Source of the DNA: Mesorhizobium sp. 1M-11
GTDB lineage: Bacteria > Pseudomonadota > Alphaproteobacteria > Rhizobiales > Rhizobiaceae
Assembly (NCBI RefSeq): GCF_001303895.1
Contig: NZ_LJSD01000051.1
Coordinates: 124,001-188,000 of the forward strand
DNA: 64,000 bases
Reading direction: 5' to 3'
Shown: piece after piece, positions 41,181 through 49,521 of the stretch
How the letters are laid out: every line of letters begins with the position of its first letter
Numbering within the stretch: the stretch's first letter is position 1
The notes under the pieces: generated by a model
Databases searched by the model: none
What the model saw: only the letters and a program-made list of their open reading frames with translations
Told to the model about the DNA's origin: nothing
Made by a program: the position numbers and the translations under genes

Positions 41181-42040
41181 GCACGCCTTTGTCGCCAGGC
41201 CTCGCGCAAGCTGGACTAGCGCTACTGGAGTTACTGCAGCGACGCCCCCTCACCGCGCCTGATCTTCTCTCCGGCATGAAAACGGTAGGCGGTAGGCCAC
41301 CTTCAGAGGCGCTGGCATTGTCCCAGGTCCTGAACTGGCTTGCCGTTGATGAGGCCGGCGTCCTATTTGCCACCCCAGCCGGACTACGCGTGATTGCTTC
41401 GGGCCGCTATGAATTCGTGCTACGCCGCATCACTCTCGACTACGCGGAACTGCTGAAGCCGGATTGGCTGCAGAACGCGCCGTACGGTCGGTCCCGAGTA
41501 CTTGCTTTCTGCCCGCCAGGCGTAGGCCAGATTCTGGTAGAGTCTGGGGCCGCAGATGCGCCTACAGATGACGTAGTTGCCTTCTGGGACGAACTTGCAT
41601 CGATTGCGCGCGGACTCCTTGACGATCGATTGCTGGCAATTGGTCGGCAAGGCGAGCGCCTAACACTAGCTCATGAGCAGGTACGCACTGGTGCGTCTCC
41701 ACGATGGGTCGCCATCGATAGCAACCAAGACGGATATGACGTCTTGTCGATCAAGGCGGCCGATGATCCGTCACTACTTTCGATCGAGGTGAAGGCGAGC
41801 CGCGCCGGCTTAGCAGGGCACCTTCATATAACACGACGAGAATGGGACACGGCGACGGAGAGCGCTGCCTATGTTTTCCACTTGTGGGATTTGAAGGACG
41901 CGGCCGCCCCCCGCTTGGCGGCCGTTCCTTTAGAGACAATGGCGGATCATATGCCAAGCGATACCGGAGGCGGATTCTGGGAGTCTGTACGCGTGCCGTT
42001 CCACGAATTCACCGAATTGTTCGGAGACCATTTAGCGTAA
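41177..42040 (+). CDS. DUF3883 / NO VEIN C-terminal domain nuclease-like protein
   Basis: 287 residues. The N-terminal half is helical, possibly DNA-binding. The C-terminal ~130 residues match DUF3883: ASPRWVAIDSNQDGYDVLSI, then SIEVKASR (202-209) and LHITRREWDTATESAAYVFH. The D...ExK arrangement (Asp188, Glu204, Lys206) is that of PD-(D/E)xK nucleases. ATGA overlap with the helicase gene. It is convergent with the methyltransferase gene, with only two bases between the stops. Confidence 0.82.
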   Translation: MSTPLSPGLAQAGLALLELLQRRPLTAPDLLSGMKTVGGRPPSEALALSQVLNWLAVDEAGVLFATPAGLRVIASGRYEFVLRRITLDYAELLKPDWLQNAPYGRSRVLAFCPPGVGQILVESGAADAPTDDVVAFWDELASIARGLLDDRLLAIGRQGERLTLAHEQVRTGASPRWVAIDSNQDGYDVLSIKAADDPSLLSIEVKASRAGLAGHLHITRREWDTATESAAYVFHLWDLKDAAAPRLAAVPLETMADHMPSDTGGGFWESVRVPFHEFTELFGDHLA

Positions 42041-42042
42041 TA

Positions 42043-43683
42043 TCAAGCTACGGCGCATTGCTGGTGGTGCCATGGGAGAGTATTGAACCAGGCGCCGACT
42101 ATGAGCCCGCTGAGTATCGCCAGAGCATTGATGGTTAATTTCTTGGATCCGGGGATGCTGTCGCTGACTTCGCCCTCAGCCGCCGCCTCCATTACATAAC
42201 CAATAACAGCATGTTGCTGGTCGATTGGCACAGCCTCCAAATAACGTCGGACCTGCGCTGCCAATTCTCCGAGCAAATCCGCTACTTCGTATGGCCTTAC
42301 CCCCTGCGCGCGATGGGTCCATGCTGCCTGCAGCGCATCAGGTGTCGTCTCCTGCAGGGTCTGTTCGGCTGCTGTGAAAGCAACCCCCGTGCTCATCAGC
42401 AAAGTCTTTATCAAGGGCGACGAGCGAAGCTGACGCAGTAGCTCCCTGCCCATCTCGATCTCACGAATATCGACAGATGGGCCGAAGAAGAAGCGGACCC
42501 GCCAGGCGCCATCCTTTCTCCTGGCATTGGCGAGCTCGAACCGCATTCCGCTCTTGAACCGCAATCCCGGTAAGGCGGCACGGAAACTGCGACCGACAGG
42601 ATATGTTCGGCCTTCTGTCGTTGGCGGCGTAACTGGTGCCACGCGCTCGGGCGGCGTCAGAGCTATTCCGGCCTCTGCCAACGTTGTGAAGCGGTCCGCC
42701 GGGATACCTAGCGCAGCCTGGGCAATCAGATAGGTGAATGTTGGTGGGATGGCGTTGCCGACCATCTTGGCTTTATCCGAGAAAGATCGGGCGTAGAATT
42801 GATAGGTAATGGGAAAGCCCTGTAGGCAAGCCCGCTCCCGGATGCTCAAGCGGCGGTACCCGCCGACGCCGTCGTCGATAATAATGCTCTCACGCGACAC
42901 ACGGGTGCAGGTAGCAGTCACTGTCCGCGCGGGCGCATCCATAGAATCCGGAAACGCCATGTTGTTGTAGACTGGATGATAGGTTTTCGATTCGCGGTTC
43001 ATGCGGAGTTCCTCCGCGTTCAGGGCAGCCTCCGTCTCGCATTCGGTCATCATCCGTGCCGGAAGTACACAGCCCCAAACGGGATCAGTCACCTCGACAT
43101 CGGAGGCAATTGCGTCGACGACATCACCAAGGGTCCGGCGAGGCAGGCGATGCTTATACGTCTCGATCATATCGAAAGGAATGTTGCCAGCGATGCACCG
43201 ACGGCGCGACTGCGGCGCACCGTAATCTGAAAAATCGATGACTTCTATTCGCGGCTTAAGCTGCCGAAAACGATAGAGTGGATGGAAGGGATCGTTGAGG
43301 CCGCGCTGAAGAACTTGAGCTACACGAGGCACGTTCTCGAGCGCCCAGAAGCGAGGCTTCAGGTGCTCTACGATCTCGAGGAATTTGATGAGATCCTTCA
43401 GACCTTCATCGAGGTTGCCGCCACCGCCTCGGTTTGAATAAGAGAACTCGGTGCAAGGTGGGCTACCGACGACCAAGTCAATGTCGGTCGGTAGGTCCTC
43501 CATGTGCAGCTGACGAATATCCGTTGGCTGGACTGTCCCGAGAAAATTGCCATTGTGCGTGTCTACCGCTGGCTGCCACCATTCATATGAGGCCACAACC
43601 TCAATACCTGCCAACTTGAGCCCAAGGCTCCATCCCCCGATCCCAGCATAGAGGTCAATCGCACGCACCAGCTTCCACTCCAA
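42043..43683 (-). CDS. DNA cytosine-5 methyltransferase (Dcm family)
   Basis: 546 residues. The motifs occur in order: DLYAGIGGWSLGL (motif I), GSPPCTEFS with catalytic Cys77 (motif IV), ALENVPR (motif VI, 115-120), QSRRR (motif VIII) and GNAIPP (motif X). The catalytic loop reads PCTEFS rather than the usual PCQ. The target-recognition region is ~120 residues; a C-terminal extension of ~200 residues after motif X is unusual. It would protect DNA from the island nucleases and create the T:G mismatch problem that Vsr solves. Confidence 0.93.
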   Translation of the reverse strand: MEWKLVRAIDLYAGIGGWSLGLKLAGIEVVASYEWWQPAVDTHNGNFLGTVQPTDIRQLHMEDLPTDIDLVVGSPPCTEFSYSNRGGGGNLDEGLKDLIKFLEIVEHLKPRFWALENVPRVAQVLQRGLNDPFHPLYRFRQLKPRIEVIDFSDYGAPQSRRRCIAGNIPFDMIETYKHRLPRRTLGDVVDAIASDVEVTDPVWGCVLPARMMTECETEAALNAEELRMNRESKTYHPVYNNMAFPDSMDAPARTVTATCTRVSRESIIIDDGVGGYRRLSIRERACLQGFPITYQFYARSFSDKAKMVGNAIPPTFTYLIAQAALGIPADRFTTLAEAGIALTPPERVAPVTPPTTEGRTYPVGRSFRAALPGLRFKSGMRFELANARRKDGAWRVRFFFGPSVDIREIEMGRELLRQLRSSPLIKTLLMSTGVAFTAAEQTLQETTPDALQAAWTHRAQGVRPYEVADLLGELAAQVRRYLEAVPIDQQHAVIGYVMEAAAEGEVSDSIPGSKKLTINALAILSGLIVGAWFNTLPWHHQQCAVA

Positions 43684-43957
43684 CTCGACTCGCGTCGATT
43701 GTGCTTTTCATCAATGTAGCGGAGTCGGATCAGGAGGCAAATTCCCAATATTTATGTCTCCTGGGGACAGCAAAGCTCGAAGTTGCCAAAGCCGCCTCAA
43801 TCAAAATCTGTAATTACCAAATGAGACGTTCGAGCCGACCTGTTCGCCATCTTCTCGCCATTCTTTATCAAAAGGCGCGACAGGGGCGGTCGCGGCGGGC
43901 CTCGCCATCGTGGCGGTGCGGGTGAAAGCGCATGGTCCGTCGACTAGCACTTACATC
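43684..43957. other. Intergenic region in island
   Basis: No supported gene. It holds the promoter of the leftward methyltransferase. A short open frame at 43701-43925 has no ribosome site and is not reported. Confidence 0.4.
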
Positions 43958-44052
43958 AATCGGCTGGCGGTCAGCGCGGCGCAGTCGCCCATGCGGGCAA
44001 GGCCGACGCTGGCCAGCGCCATGTGGCGCACAGTCTCGCCATTGTTGGCCCG
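43958..44052 (-). pseudogene. LysR gene fragment, left copy
   Basis: 43983-44050 is nearly identical to the plus strand at about 51123-51190 in the intact LysR gene (AGTCGCCCATGCGGGCAAGG, then CGTCTCGCCATTGTTGGCC-like sequence with a few changes), and similarity continues weakly to ~43958. The fragment is read in the same orientation as the intact gene. It lies just upstream of the HNH endonuclease gene, inside its long open frame. Confidence 0.75.
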
Positions 44053-44080
44053 CAAGAGCAGATTCTATAATCAGCAGGCG

Positions 44081-45292
44081 ATGCGATGTTCGCCCAAGAC
44101 CCTATGGGCAGACACAGAGTTTGCTACCGGGAGACGACAATTGCTTTACTCCATTTCAGACGGCGACTTGGCCGGTGGTTATGATGCGCGAATTGAATTG
44201 GATGGCGCCAACGTACTTCTACACAGCCGTGGCGGCCCGACCGGCGGGAGACCACCTCGGAACACGGACTATCAAAAAGCTCTTCTAACGATAGTTCGAC
44301 GTTTGCGCTCGGGGGGAAATCCTAATCGATCCGGCATTGCCCGCGTCTTGCTTGATAGCTTACCGGCACGAAAAATGGCTCTTGAAAAGCGGATTCTTGT
44401 GAATGCGCGCGAACTCTCAGGATTAAGCGACGAACAAGCCGTTGCGCTAATAAGGTCCAGAGCAAAAAACTTTGGGCAAGCGCCGGGAGCTCTAGGCGGC
44501 AACTCTACGAAGGCGCTGCGCATTGAAACACAGGGCAACTCGCTAGCGAGTATTCGTTCCACGCTCAAGCTAATGAATTGGAAAGACAAGCTCAGCGTCA
44601 ATAGATTGAGCGCTGAAGAGCAGGACAAGGTCAACTCTTCACATATAGCCAACGCGGTCCAGCGACTGCGTTCAAATGAAGATGTCCCAAACTTCAATGA
44701 TTCACGAGAGTATGACGTCTTGCTCGACGATGGAACGCGACTTGCCCCTAAGAGGGTCTTCGGTCTGGCGCTGCAAGAGGCACTAGGGGTTGAAATCTTA
44801 CCGGAGCATTTCAACGCAGGATGGGGCCAACCCAGTTTTCGAATCATCGAAGCGGCGGGGTACCTGATAGTTTCGAAAGACGAACCAGCTCCAACCCCAG
44901 AGGAAGTCTTACAGGCACAGAACGTCTTGCCTCCAGCAGACGACGGCTCGCGCGAGGGCACACTAAAGCTTGTTATGCACATGCGTAGGGAACGAAATCC
45001 GAGCCTATCATACAGGAAGAAGGCCGCATTCACCGCGAAGCACGGCGTTCTCTACTGTGAACGCTGCAAAATGATTCCGACAGAGCACTATGAGGCCGAC
45101 GTGGCGGCAGCCTGTATTGAGGTCCATCATGCCAAGGATCATGTTAGAGACATGGAGGACGGTCACGTCACAATGCTTGACGATTTGGAATGCCTTTGTG
45201 CAAACTGCCATCGTGTAACACATCGCGAACTAGCGGTCGCAACTCGGAAGCTGGGAAAAAGTACCCGCCGCAGAATTAGCTCTCAGGGGTAG
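44081..45292 (+). CDS. HNH endonuclease
   Basis: 403 residues from ATG 44081; the frame stays open to 43910, but that upstream part is LysR-derived sequence read in a foreign frame, so it is excluded. The last ~85 residues form an HNH zinc domain: YCERCKMIPTEHY, CIEVHHAKDH, DDLECLCANCHRVTHRE, with two CxxC pairs and the His-His/Asn-His catalytic set. The N-terminal ~300 residues are unrecognised. This arrangement is like Type IV or stand-alone HNH restriction enzymes. Codon use is island-like. Confidence 0.82.
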   Translation: MRCSPKTLWADTEFATGRRQLLYSISDGDLAGGYDARIELDGANVLLHSRGGPTGGRPPRNTDYQKALLTIVRRLRSGGNPNRSGIARVLLDSLPARKMALEKRILVNARELSGLSDEQAVALIRSRAKNFGQAPGALGGNSTKALRIETQGNSLASIRSTLKLMNWKDKLSVNRLSAEEQDKVNSSHIANAVQRLRSNEDVPNFNDSREYDVLLDDGTRLAPKRVFGLALQEALGVEILPEHFNAGWGQPSFRIIEAAGYLIVSKDEPAPTPEEVLQAQNVLPPADDGSREGTLKLVMHMRRERNPSLSYRKKAAFTAKHGVLYCERCKMIPTEHYEADVAAACIEVHHAKDHVRDMEDGHVTMLDDLECLCANCHRVTHRELAVATRKLGKSTRRRISSQG

Positions 45293-45344
45293 CCGATTGC
45301 TCGGGCTGCACCCAGCAGGATGCCTACCGCATCTAGCCCCCTTT

Positions 45345-45584
45345 AGCCGCAGCACCACGAAATTCAGGAACACGGCGTGCATTTCTTCCTCGCGGGCTCG
45401 ACTACGTCGGCCAGCACTTCCCCAGGCGGCCGGCGGCGAGGATATGGTAGTCGCCCATGCGGACTGCCCGATGCCTGCCAGCGTCATGCGCTGCAACGTC
45501 TCGCCGAACAGTTGACAACGCGGTCGATGCGGCCGCTTTCCTTCAGCGGGCAGATCGGCTCGGCGCGGCGAAATTGAAGCCCAG
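45345..45584 (-). pseudogene. LysR gene fragment, right copy
   Basis: Aligns with about 50971-51285 of the intact LysR gene (GCACCACGAAATTCAGGAAC, ACTACGTCGGCCAGCACTTC, GCGGCCGCTTTCCTTCAGCG), with many substitutions. A ~36-bp stretch is missing exactly between two GGAACAC direct repeats of the parent, a simple slippage or recombination deletion. Flanking sequence to 45699 shows nothing else. Confidence 0.85.
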
Positions 45585-45699
45585 TCAGTTTCGACGGGAA
45601 AGATACTAAGGATTACCTTGCACAAAATCTGCACCAATCTCCTGAACATCTCCTGATCTCGGCCACCGCATCTCCCCGCCCCGCCGTCACAGATGGCGC

Positions 45700-45987
45700 A
45701 TGCAAACGACGCTGCCCAGAAGACTGCAGACCGACGGATGGTGGCTGGTAGAGCCACCGAGTCGCGAGCCACCACCACCTGAAGCGCCGCCATACAGACG
45801 GCTGTCAAGCCGCGAGGCTAAGGTGCTGCCGTTCAGGCGGCCGGCTGGGTTTCCCCGCCAGGCCGTGATCCTGCCCTTCCCGCCGCCGTGCGACACGCAC
45901 TCGGTGCCTCAGCCACAGTCCGCACCTCAGCCCAACTCCACACCTCTCTCCCAAGCCAAACCTCAGCCCGAGGACGATCCCGCATGA
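45700..45987 (+). CDS. Proline-rich small protein, coupled to DUF4173 gene
   Basis: 95 residues, very rich in Pro, Ser and Gln in the C-terminal half (VPQPQSAPQPNSTPLSQAKP). Its stop overlaps the ATG of the DUF4173 gene (ATGA), which supports translation. The N terminus (MQTTLPRRLQTDGWWLVEPP) has no signal peptide. It may be genuine or merely a leader frame. Confidence 0.4.
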   Translation: MQTTLPRRLQTDGWWLVEPPSREPPPPEAPPYRRLSSREAKVLPFRRPAGFPRQAVILPFPPPCDTHSVPQPQSAPQPNSTPLSQAKPQPEDDPA

Positions 45988-47516
45988 CATCCCTCACACC
46001 CAAGGCGATCGCCGCCCTACTCCTCGTCGGCGCTGCCGATTTCCTGCTGTTCCACCAGCCGGACGGCATCGCGCTGCCGCTGTTTTGCGGCCTGATCGTG
46101 GTGGCGCTGGTGGCGACGGCGGTCAGGGGCGCGGTGCAGGTGCGGCGGGTCGCGCTGGTGCTTGCGGCGCTTTTGCCGATGGTGGAGGCGATCAGTCCGC
46201 TTTCCATGGCGGTGGCGCTGTTCGGGCTGGCGGCGTTTGCGCTTTCGCTGTCCGGCCGGCTGCGGGTGGGGCTGGCCGGCATGGCGAGGCAGGTTGGCGC
46301 GCTGCTGCTCGGCGCGCCCTTGCGGCTGCCGCGCGACATGATGCGGGCGCGCAAGGCGGCGAAGCGGGCCAGCGCGCGTTCCGGCACGATCGCGATCTGG
46401 ACGCTTTCGGTGGCGCTGGGGGCGGTGTTCCTGGCGCTGTTCGGCGCGGCCAACCCGATCATCGACCGCTGGCTGGCGCTGCTCGATGTCTGGCTGCTGC
46501 TCGACCTCATCAGCATCGGGCGCATCGTGTTCTGGCTGGTCGTCGCGGCGTTGGTGTGGGCGCTGCTCAGGCCACGCCTGCCGCGGCTGCCGAGATGGCT
46601 GCGGCGGAAAGCGCCGGCCGTCATGTATCCCGAGGCCGGCAAGCCGGCGCCGGCACTTCAAGGAACGGAAGCCGGCAACGCCGCACCGGGCGGCAAGGCC
46701 GAGGATGCCGGCACACTGCGCGACGTGATCTTCAGCGAGGGTGCCATCCTGCGCGCGCTTGTCGTGTTCAACGCGATGTTCGCCGTGCAGACCGTGCTCG
46801 ACGCCTCCTATCTCTGGGGCGGCGTCGCGCTGCCGGAAGGCCTCACCTATGCGGGCTATGCGCATCGCGGCGCCTATCCGCTGATCGTCACCGCGCTTCT
46901 GGCGGCGGGGTTCGTGCTGGTGACGCTGCGGCCCGGCAGCGCGCTGTCGGCCAACCGGCTGGTGCGCGTGCTGGTCTATGTCTGGATCGCGCAGAACGTC
47001 GTGCTGGTGATCTCGTCGATCCTGCGGCTCGACCTTTATGTCGGCATCTATTCGCTGACCTATTGGCGCGTCGCCGCCTTCATCTGGATGGGCCTGGTCG
47101 GCGCCGGCCTGGTGCTGATCATGGCGCGCATCGCGCTTGGCCGCAGCAATGAATGGCTGCTCGGCGCCAATCTCGCCACGCTCGGCGCCGTGCTTTATGC
47201 GTGCTGCTTCATCAACTTCGCCACAATCATCGCCAACTACAATGTCATGCACAACCGCGAGATCACCGGCCAAGGCTATTCGCTGGACCAGGACTACCTG
47301 CGTTCGCTGGGGCCGGCGGCGATCCCTGCGATGGATGTTTTCCTGGAAAGGACGCCGGGGCTGGAGACGGCGGGGAGGATGGTGATGGAGCGCGAGATCG
47401 AGAAGAGGGATTTCCTGGCCCGGCAGCAGAACTGGCGCGCCTGGGGCTTCCGCAACTGGCGCCTGGCGCGGTATCTCGATGCTCACCCGGTGCCGGTGCT
47501 GGTACCCACGCCGTGA
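45984..47516 (+). CDS. DUF4173 multi-span membrane protein
   Basis: 510 residues from ATG 45984, with at least ten hydrophobic segments. DUF4173 features in the second half include SEGAILRALVVFNAMFAVQ, YAGYAHRGAYPLIVTALLAA, LTYWRVAAFIWMGLVGAG and NYNVMHNREI. The YAHRGAYPLI motif is characteristic. Function unknown; it is often next to two-component genes, as here, where an OmpR-type regulator and kinase follow on the same strand. The intervening 820 bp are mostly repeats. Confidence 0.85.
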   Translation: MTSLTPKAIAALLLVGAADFLLFHQPDGIALPLFCGLIVVALVATAVRGAVQVRRVALVLAALLPMVEAISPLSMAVALFGLAAFALSLSGRLRVGLAGMARQVGALLLGAPLRLPRDMMRARKAAKRASARSGTIAIWTLSVALGAVFLALFGAANPIIDRWLALLDVWLLLDLISIGRIVFWLVVAALVWALLRPRLPRLPRWLRRKAPAVMYPEAGKPAPALQGTEAGNAAPGGKAEDAGTLRDVIFSEGAILRALVVFNAMFAVQTVLDASYLWGGVALPEGLTYAGYAHRGAYPLIVTALLAAGFVLVTLRPGSALSANRLVRVLVYVWIAQNVVLVISSILRLDLYVGIYSLTYWRVAAFIWMGLVGAGLVLIMARIALGRSNEWLLGANLATLGAVLYACCFINFATIIANYNVMHNREITGQGYSLDQDYLRSLGPAAIPAMDVFLERTPGLETAGRMVMEREIEKRDFLARQQNWRAWGFRNWRLARYLDAHPVPVLVPTP

Positions 47517-47568
47517 TGGGGGCGCGATGTTTCCACGGCACGCGAGGGTCGCTGTTCCACTTGGTCGG

Positions 47569-47631
47569 CGTTCCGGAATGGATCCCCGACACTCTCCGCT
47601 CCCTACGGTCGCTCCGAGGTCGAGGATGACG
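47569..47631 (+). repeat. R1 arm
   Basis: Forward arm followed by the inner element motif (TTCGGCCAATCTCCAACGTG) but no reverse arm, so it is a composite that has lost one end. Confidence 0.8.
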
Positions 47632-47781
47632 AGGGGAAGGATGCTTCGGCCAATCTCCAACGTGGATGATGACATGAATGGCGACGTTGGTCGTGGTGCC
47701 GGCGATCACGCTGGTGCCTGCGCCATGATGCGGGCCGCGATGTTTCTCATTCCGCTGGCGCTCGCTGTTCCACTTGCCCGG

Positions 47782-48042
47782 CGTTCCGGAATGGATCCCC
47801 GACACTCTCCGCTCCCTACGGTCGCTCCGAGGTCGAGGATGACGGGCTTCATGGGCTGCCGACGCTCATTGTCACCGTCGGCACCATCACCGTCAGCACC
47901 CTCACTGTCAGCACCCCCATCGCCAAGACCAGTCATGTCATCATCCACGTTGGAGATTGGCCGAAGCGTCCTTACCCTCGTCATCCTCGACCTCGGAAGG
48001 AGCGAAGCGACTGCAGAGTGTCGGGGATCCATTCCGGAACGC
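47782..48042. repeat. R1 composite element (copy IV)
   Basis: Forward arm 47782-47844, reverse arm 47980-48042. The centre has a run of related CACCGTCAG/CACTGTCAG units and the motif GGAGATTGGCCGAAGCG before the reverse arm. Confidence 0.85.
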
Positions 48043-48124
48043 TTGCCAGGTGAACTCGTAAGCGCCGAGCACCGCCTTCGGATCTGCTCTGCACGCGACA
48101 TGCGTCTTTCCCCGCCGTTCTCGC

Positions 48125-48330
48125 AAAACCGCTGCGCGCTTTTGCGCGACATGCTCTTGTCCTGGCGCATGTCGTTCCGGCAAAACCGCTACACACTTTT
48201 GCGCGACATGCTCTTTTCCTGGCGCATGTCGTTACCGCAAAACCGCTGCGCACTTTTGCGCGACATGCTCTTCTCCTTGCGCATGTCGTTACCGCAAAAC
48301 CGCTGCGCACTTTTGCGCGACATGCTGTAG
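48125..48330 (+). repeat. R4: 57-bp tandem repeat, 3.6 copies
   Basis: Units start at 48125, 48182, 48239 and 48296 with AAAACCGCTGCGC (or a close variant), exactly 57 bp apart. The last is cut after GCGCGACATGCTGTAG. Each unit has two small inverted repeats (GCAAAA/TTTTGC and CGACATG/CATGTCG). The array ends 8 bases before the response-regulator start codon. Confidence 0.95.
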
Positions 48331-48338
48331 AGCCCGCC

Positions 48339-49028
48339 ATGCCGAACCATATCCTTGTCGCCGACGACGATCCGCATATCCGCGAGGTGATCTGCTTCGC
48401 GCTCGAGAAAGCGGGGCTGAGCAGCGATGCGGTGGCCGATGGCGCAGCCGCCTTGCGGCGCTTCGCCGAGAAGGGCGCCGACCTCATCGTGCTCGATGTC
48501 GGCATGCCGGAGATGGACGGGCTGGAGGTGTGCCGGCAGCTTCGGCGCAGCTCCAACGTGCCGATCCTGTTCCTGTCCGCGCGGGATGAAGAGATCGACC
48601 GCATCCTCGGGCTGGAGATGGGCGGCGACGACTATGTGACGAAGCCGTTCAGCCCGCGCGAGCTGGTGGCGCGCGTGAATGCCGTGCTGCGGCGGCTTGG
48701 GCCCGCGAAGGTGCAGGCTGACGAGGTCGGGCCGTTCAGCCATGGGCTGCTGAAGCTCAACAGCGGGCAGCGGCTGGCCTGGTTCGGCGATAGCGAGGTG
48801 CGGCTCACCGCAATCGAGTTCGCCATGCTGGAGAGCCTGACGGCGCGCCCGGCACATGTGCTGACGCGCAGCCAGCTGCTGGACGGCAGGCCCAACATCC
48901 ATGTGTCGGACCGCACCATCGACAGCCACATCCGCAACATCCGCGCCAAATTCGCGGCGGCCGGCGGCAGCGATGTCGTCGAGACCGTGCACGGCGTCGG
49001 CTTCCGGCTGGGGCGATGCGGCGGATGA
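48339..49028 (+). CDS. OmpR-family response regulator
   Basis: 229 residues. The receiver domain has DDD at 9-11, phospho-acceptor Asp53 in VLDVGMPEMDG, Ser80 and Lys102 (YVTKPFS). The C-terminal winged helix includes LTAIEFAMLESLTARPAHVL and SDRTIDSHIRNIRAKF, VETVHGVGFRLG. Its partner kinase starts ~490 bp downstream. The ribosome site is weak and the immediate 5' flank is the R4 tandem array, so its expression may depend on that array. Confidence 0.93.
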   Translation: MPNHILVADDDPHIREVICFALEKAGLSSDAVADGAAALRRFAEKGADLIVLDVGMPEMDGLEVCRQLRRSSNVPILFLSARDEEIDRILGLEMGGDDYVTKPFSPRELVARVNAVLRRLGPAKVQADEVGPFSHGLLKLNSGQRLAWFGDSEVRLTAIEFAMLESLTARPAHVLTRSQLLDGRPNIHVSDRTIDSHIRNIRAKFAAAGGSDVVETVHGVGFRLGRCGG

Positions 49029-49060
49029 AGGCGATGGAGATTTTGGGCGCCGCGGCTGTT

Positions 49061-49160
49061 GGAGCGTTCCCGTTTCCTACGGAAACGCGGAACCGCCCCA
49101 ACAGGTTGTTTCCCCGCAATTCCGGACGGAAAACCGCTGCACACTTTTCCTGGAATTGCT
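49061..49160 (+). repeat. R2 repeat
   Basis: Copy with GGAGCGTTCCCG, GGAAACGCGGAACCGCCCC, then GCAATTCC ... GGAATTGC. Followed to ~49185 by a partial second hairpin unit. Confidence 0.75.
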
Positions 49161-49230
49161 TGAGAGCGTTTCCGCTTCTTATTGAAATTTCCGTGCACGG
49201 TACACGACGTTCACCGTTCCATTTGACCAG

Positions 49231-49462
49231 CGTTCCGGAATGGATCCCCGATACTCTCCACTCCCTTCGGTCGTTCGCGAGGTCGAGGATGACGAGCTTC
49301 ATGTGCTGTCGACGCTCATTGTCACCATCGGCACCGGGATCACCGTTGTTAAAAACAGTCATGTCACCATCCACGTTGGAGATTGGCCGAGGCGCCGCTC
49401 GTCATCCTCGGCCTCGGAAGGAGCAAAGCGACTGGAGAGTGTCGGGGATCCATTCCGGAACG
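49231..49462. repeat. R1 composite element (copy V)
   Basis: Forward arm 49231-49294, reverse arm 49400-49462, centre with the motif CACGTTGGAGATTGGCCGAG. It lies between the regulator and kinase genes. Confidence 0.85.
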
Positions 49463-49521
49463 CCGGCCATGTGGAACAGCGAGCGCCGTAGATGGGCCAC
49501 GCCGGCGACTGAGGCTGCTTG

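Noticed and set aside
43910..44080. N-terminal extension of the HNH protein
   Set aside because: These codons are decayed LysR DNA read in a foreign frame, so the start was placed at 44081.
46017..47675. Open frame of 552 codons on the minus strand across DUF4173
   Set aside because: Antisense shadow rich in Arg/Gln/His; it includes an R1 arm at its start.
48097..48330. Possible CRISPR array
   Set aside because: Units are contiguous 57-bp tandem repeats without unique spacers, and no cas gene is present.
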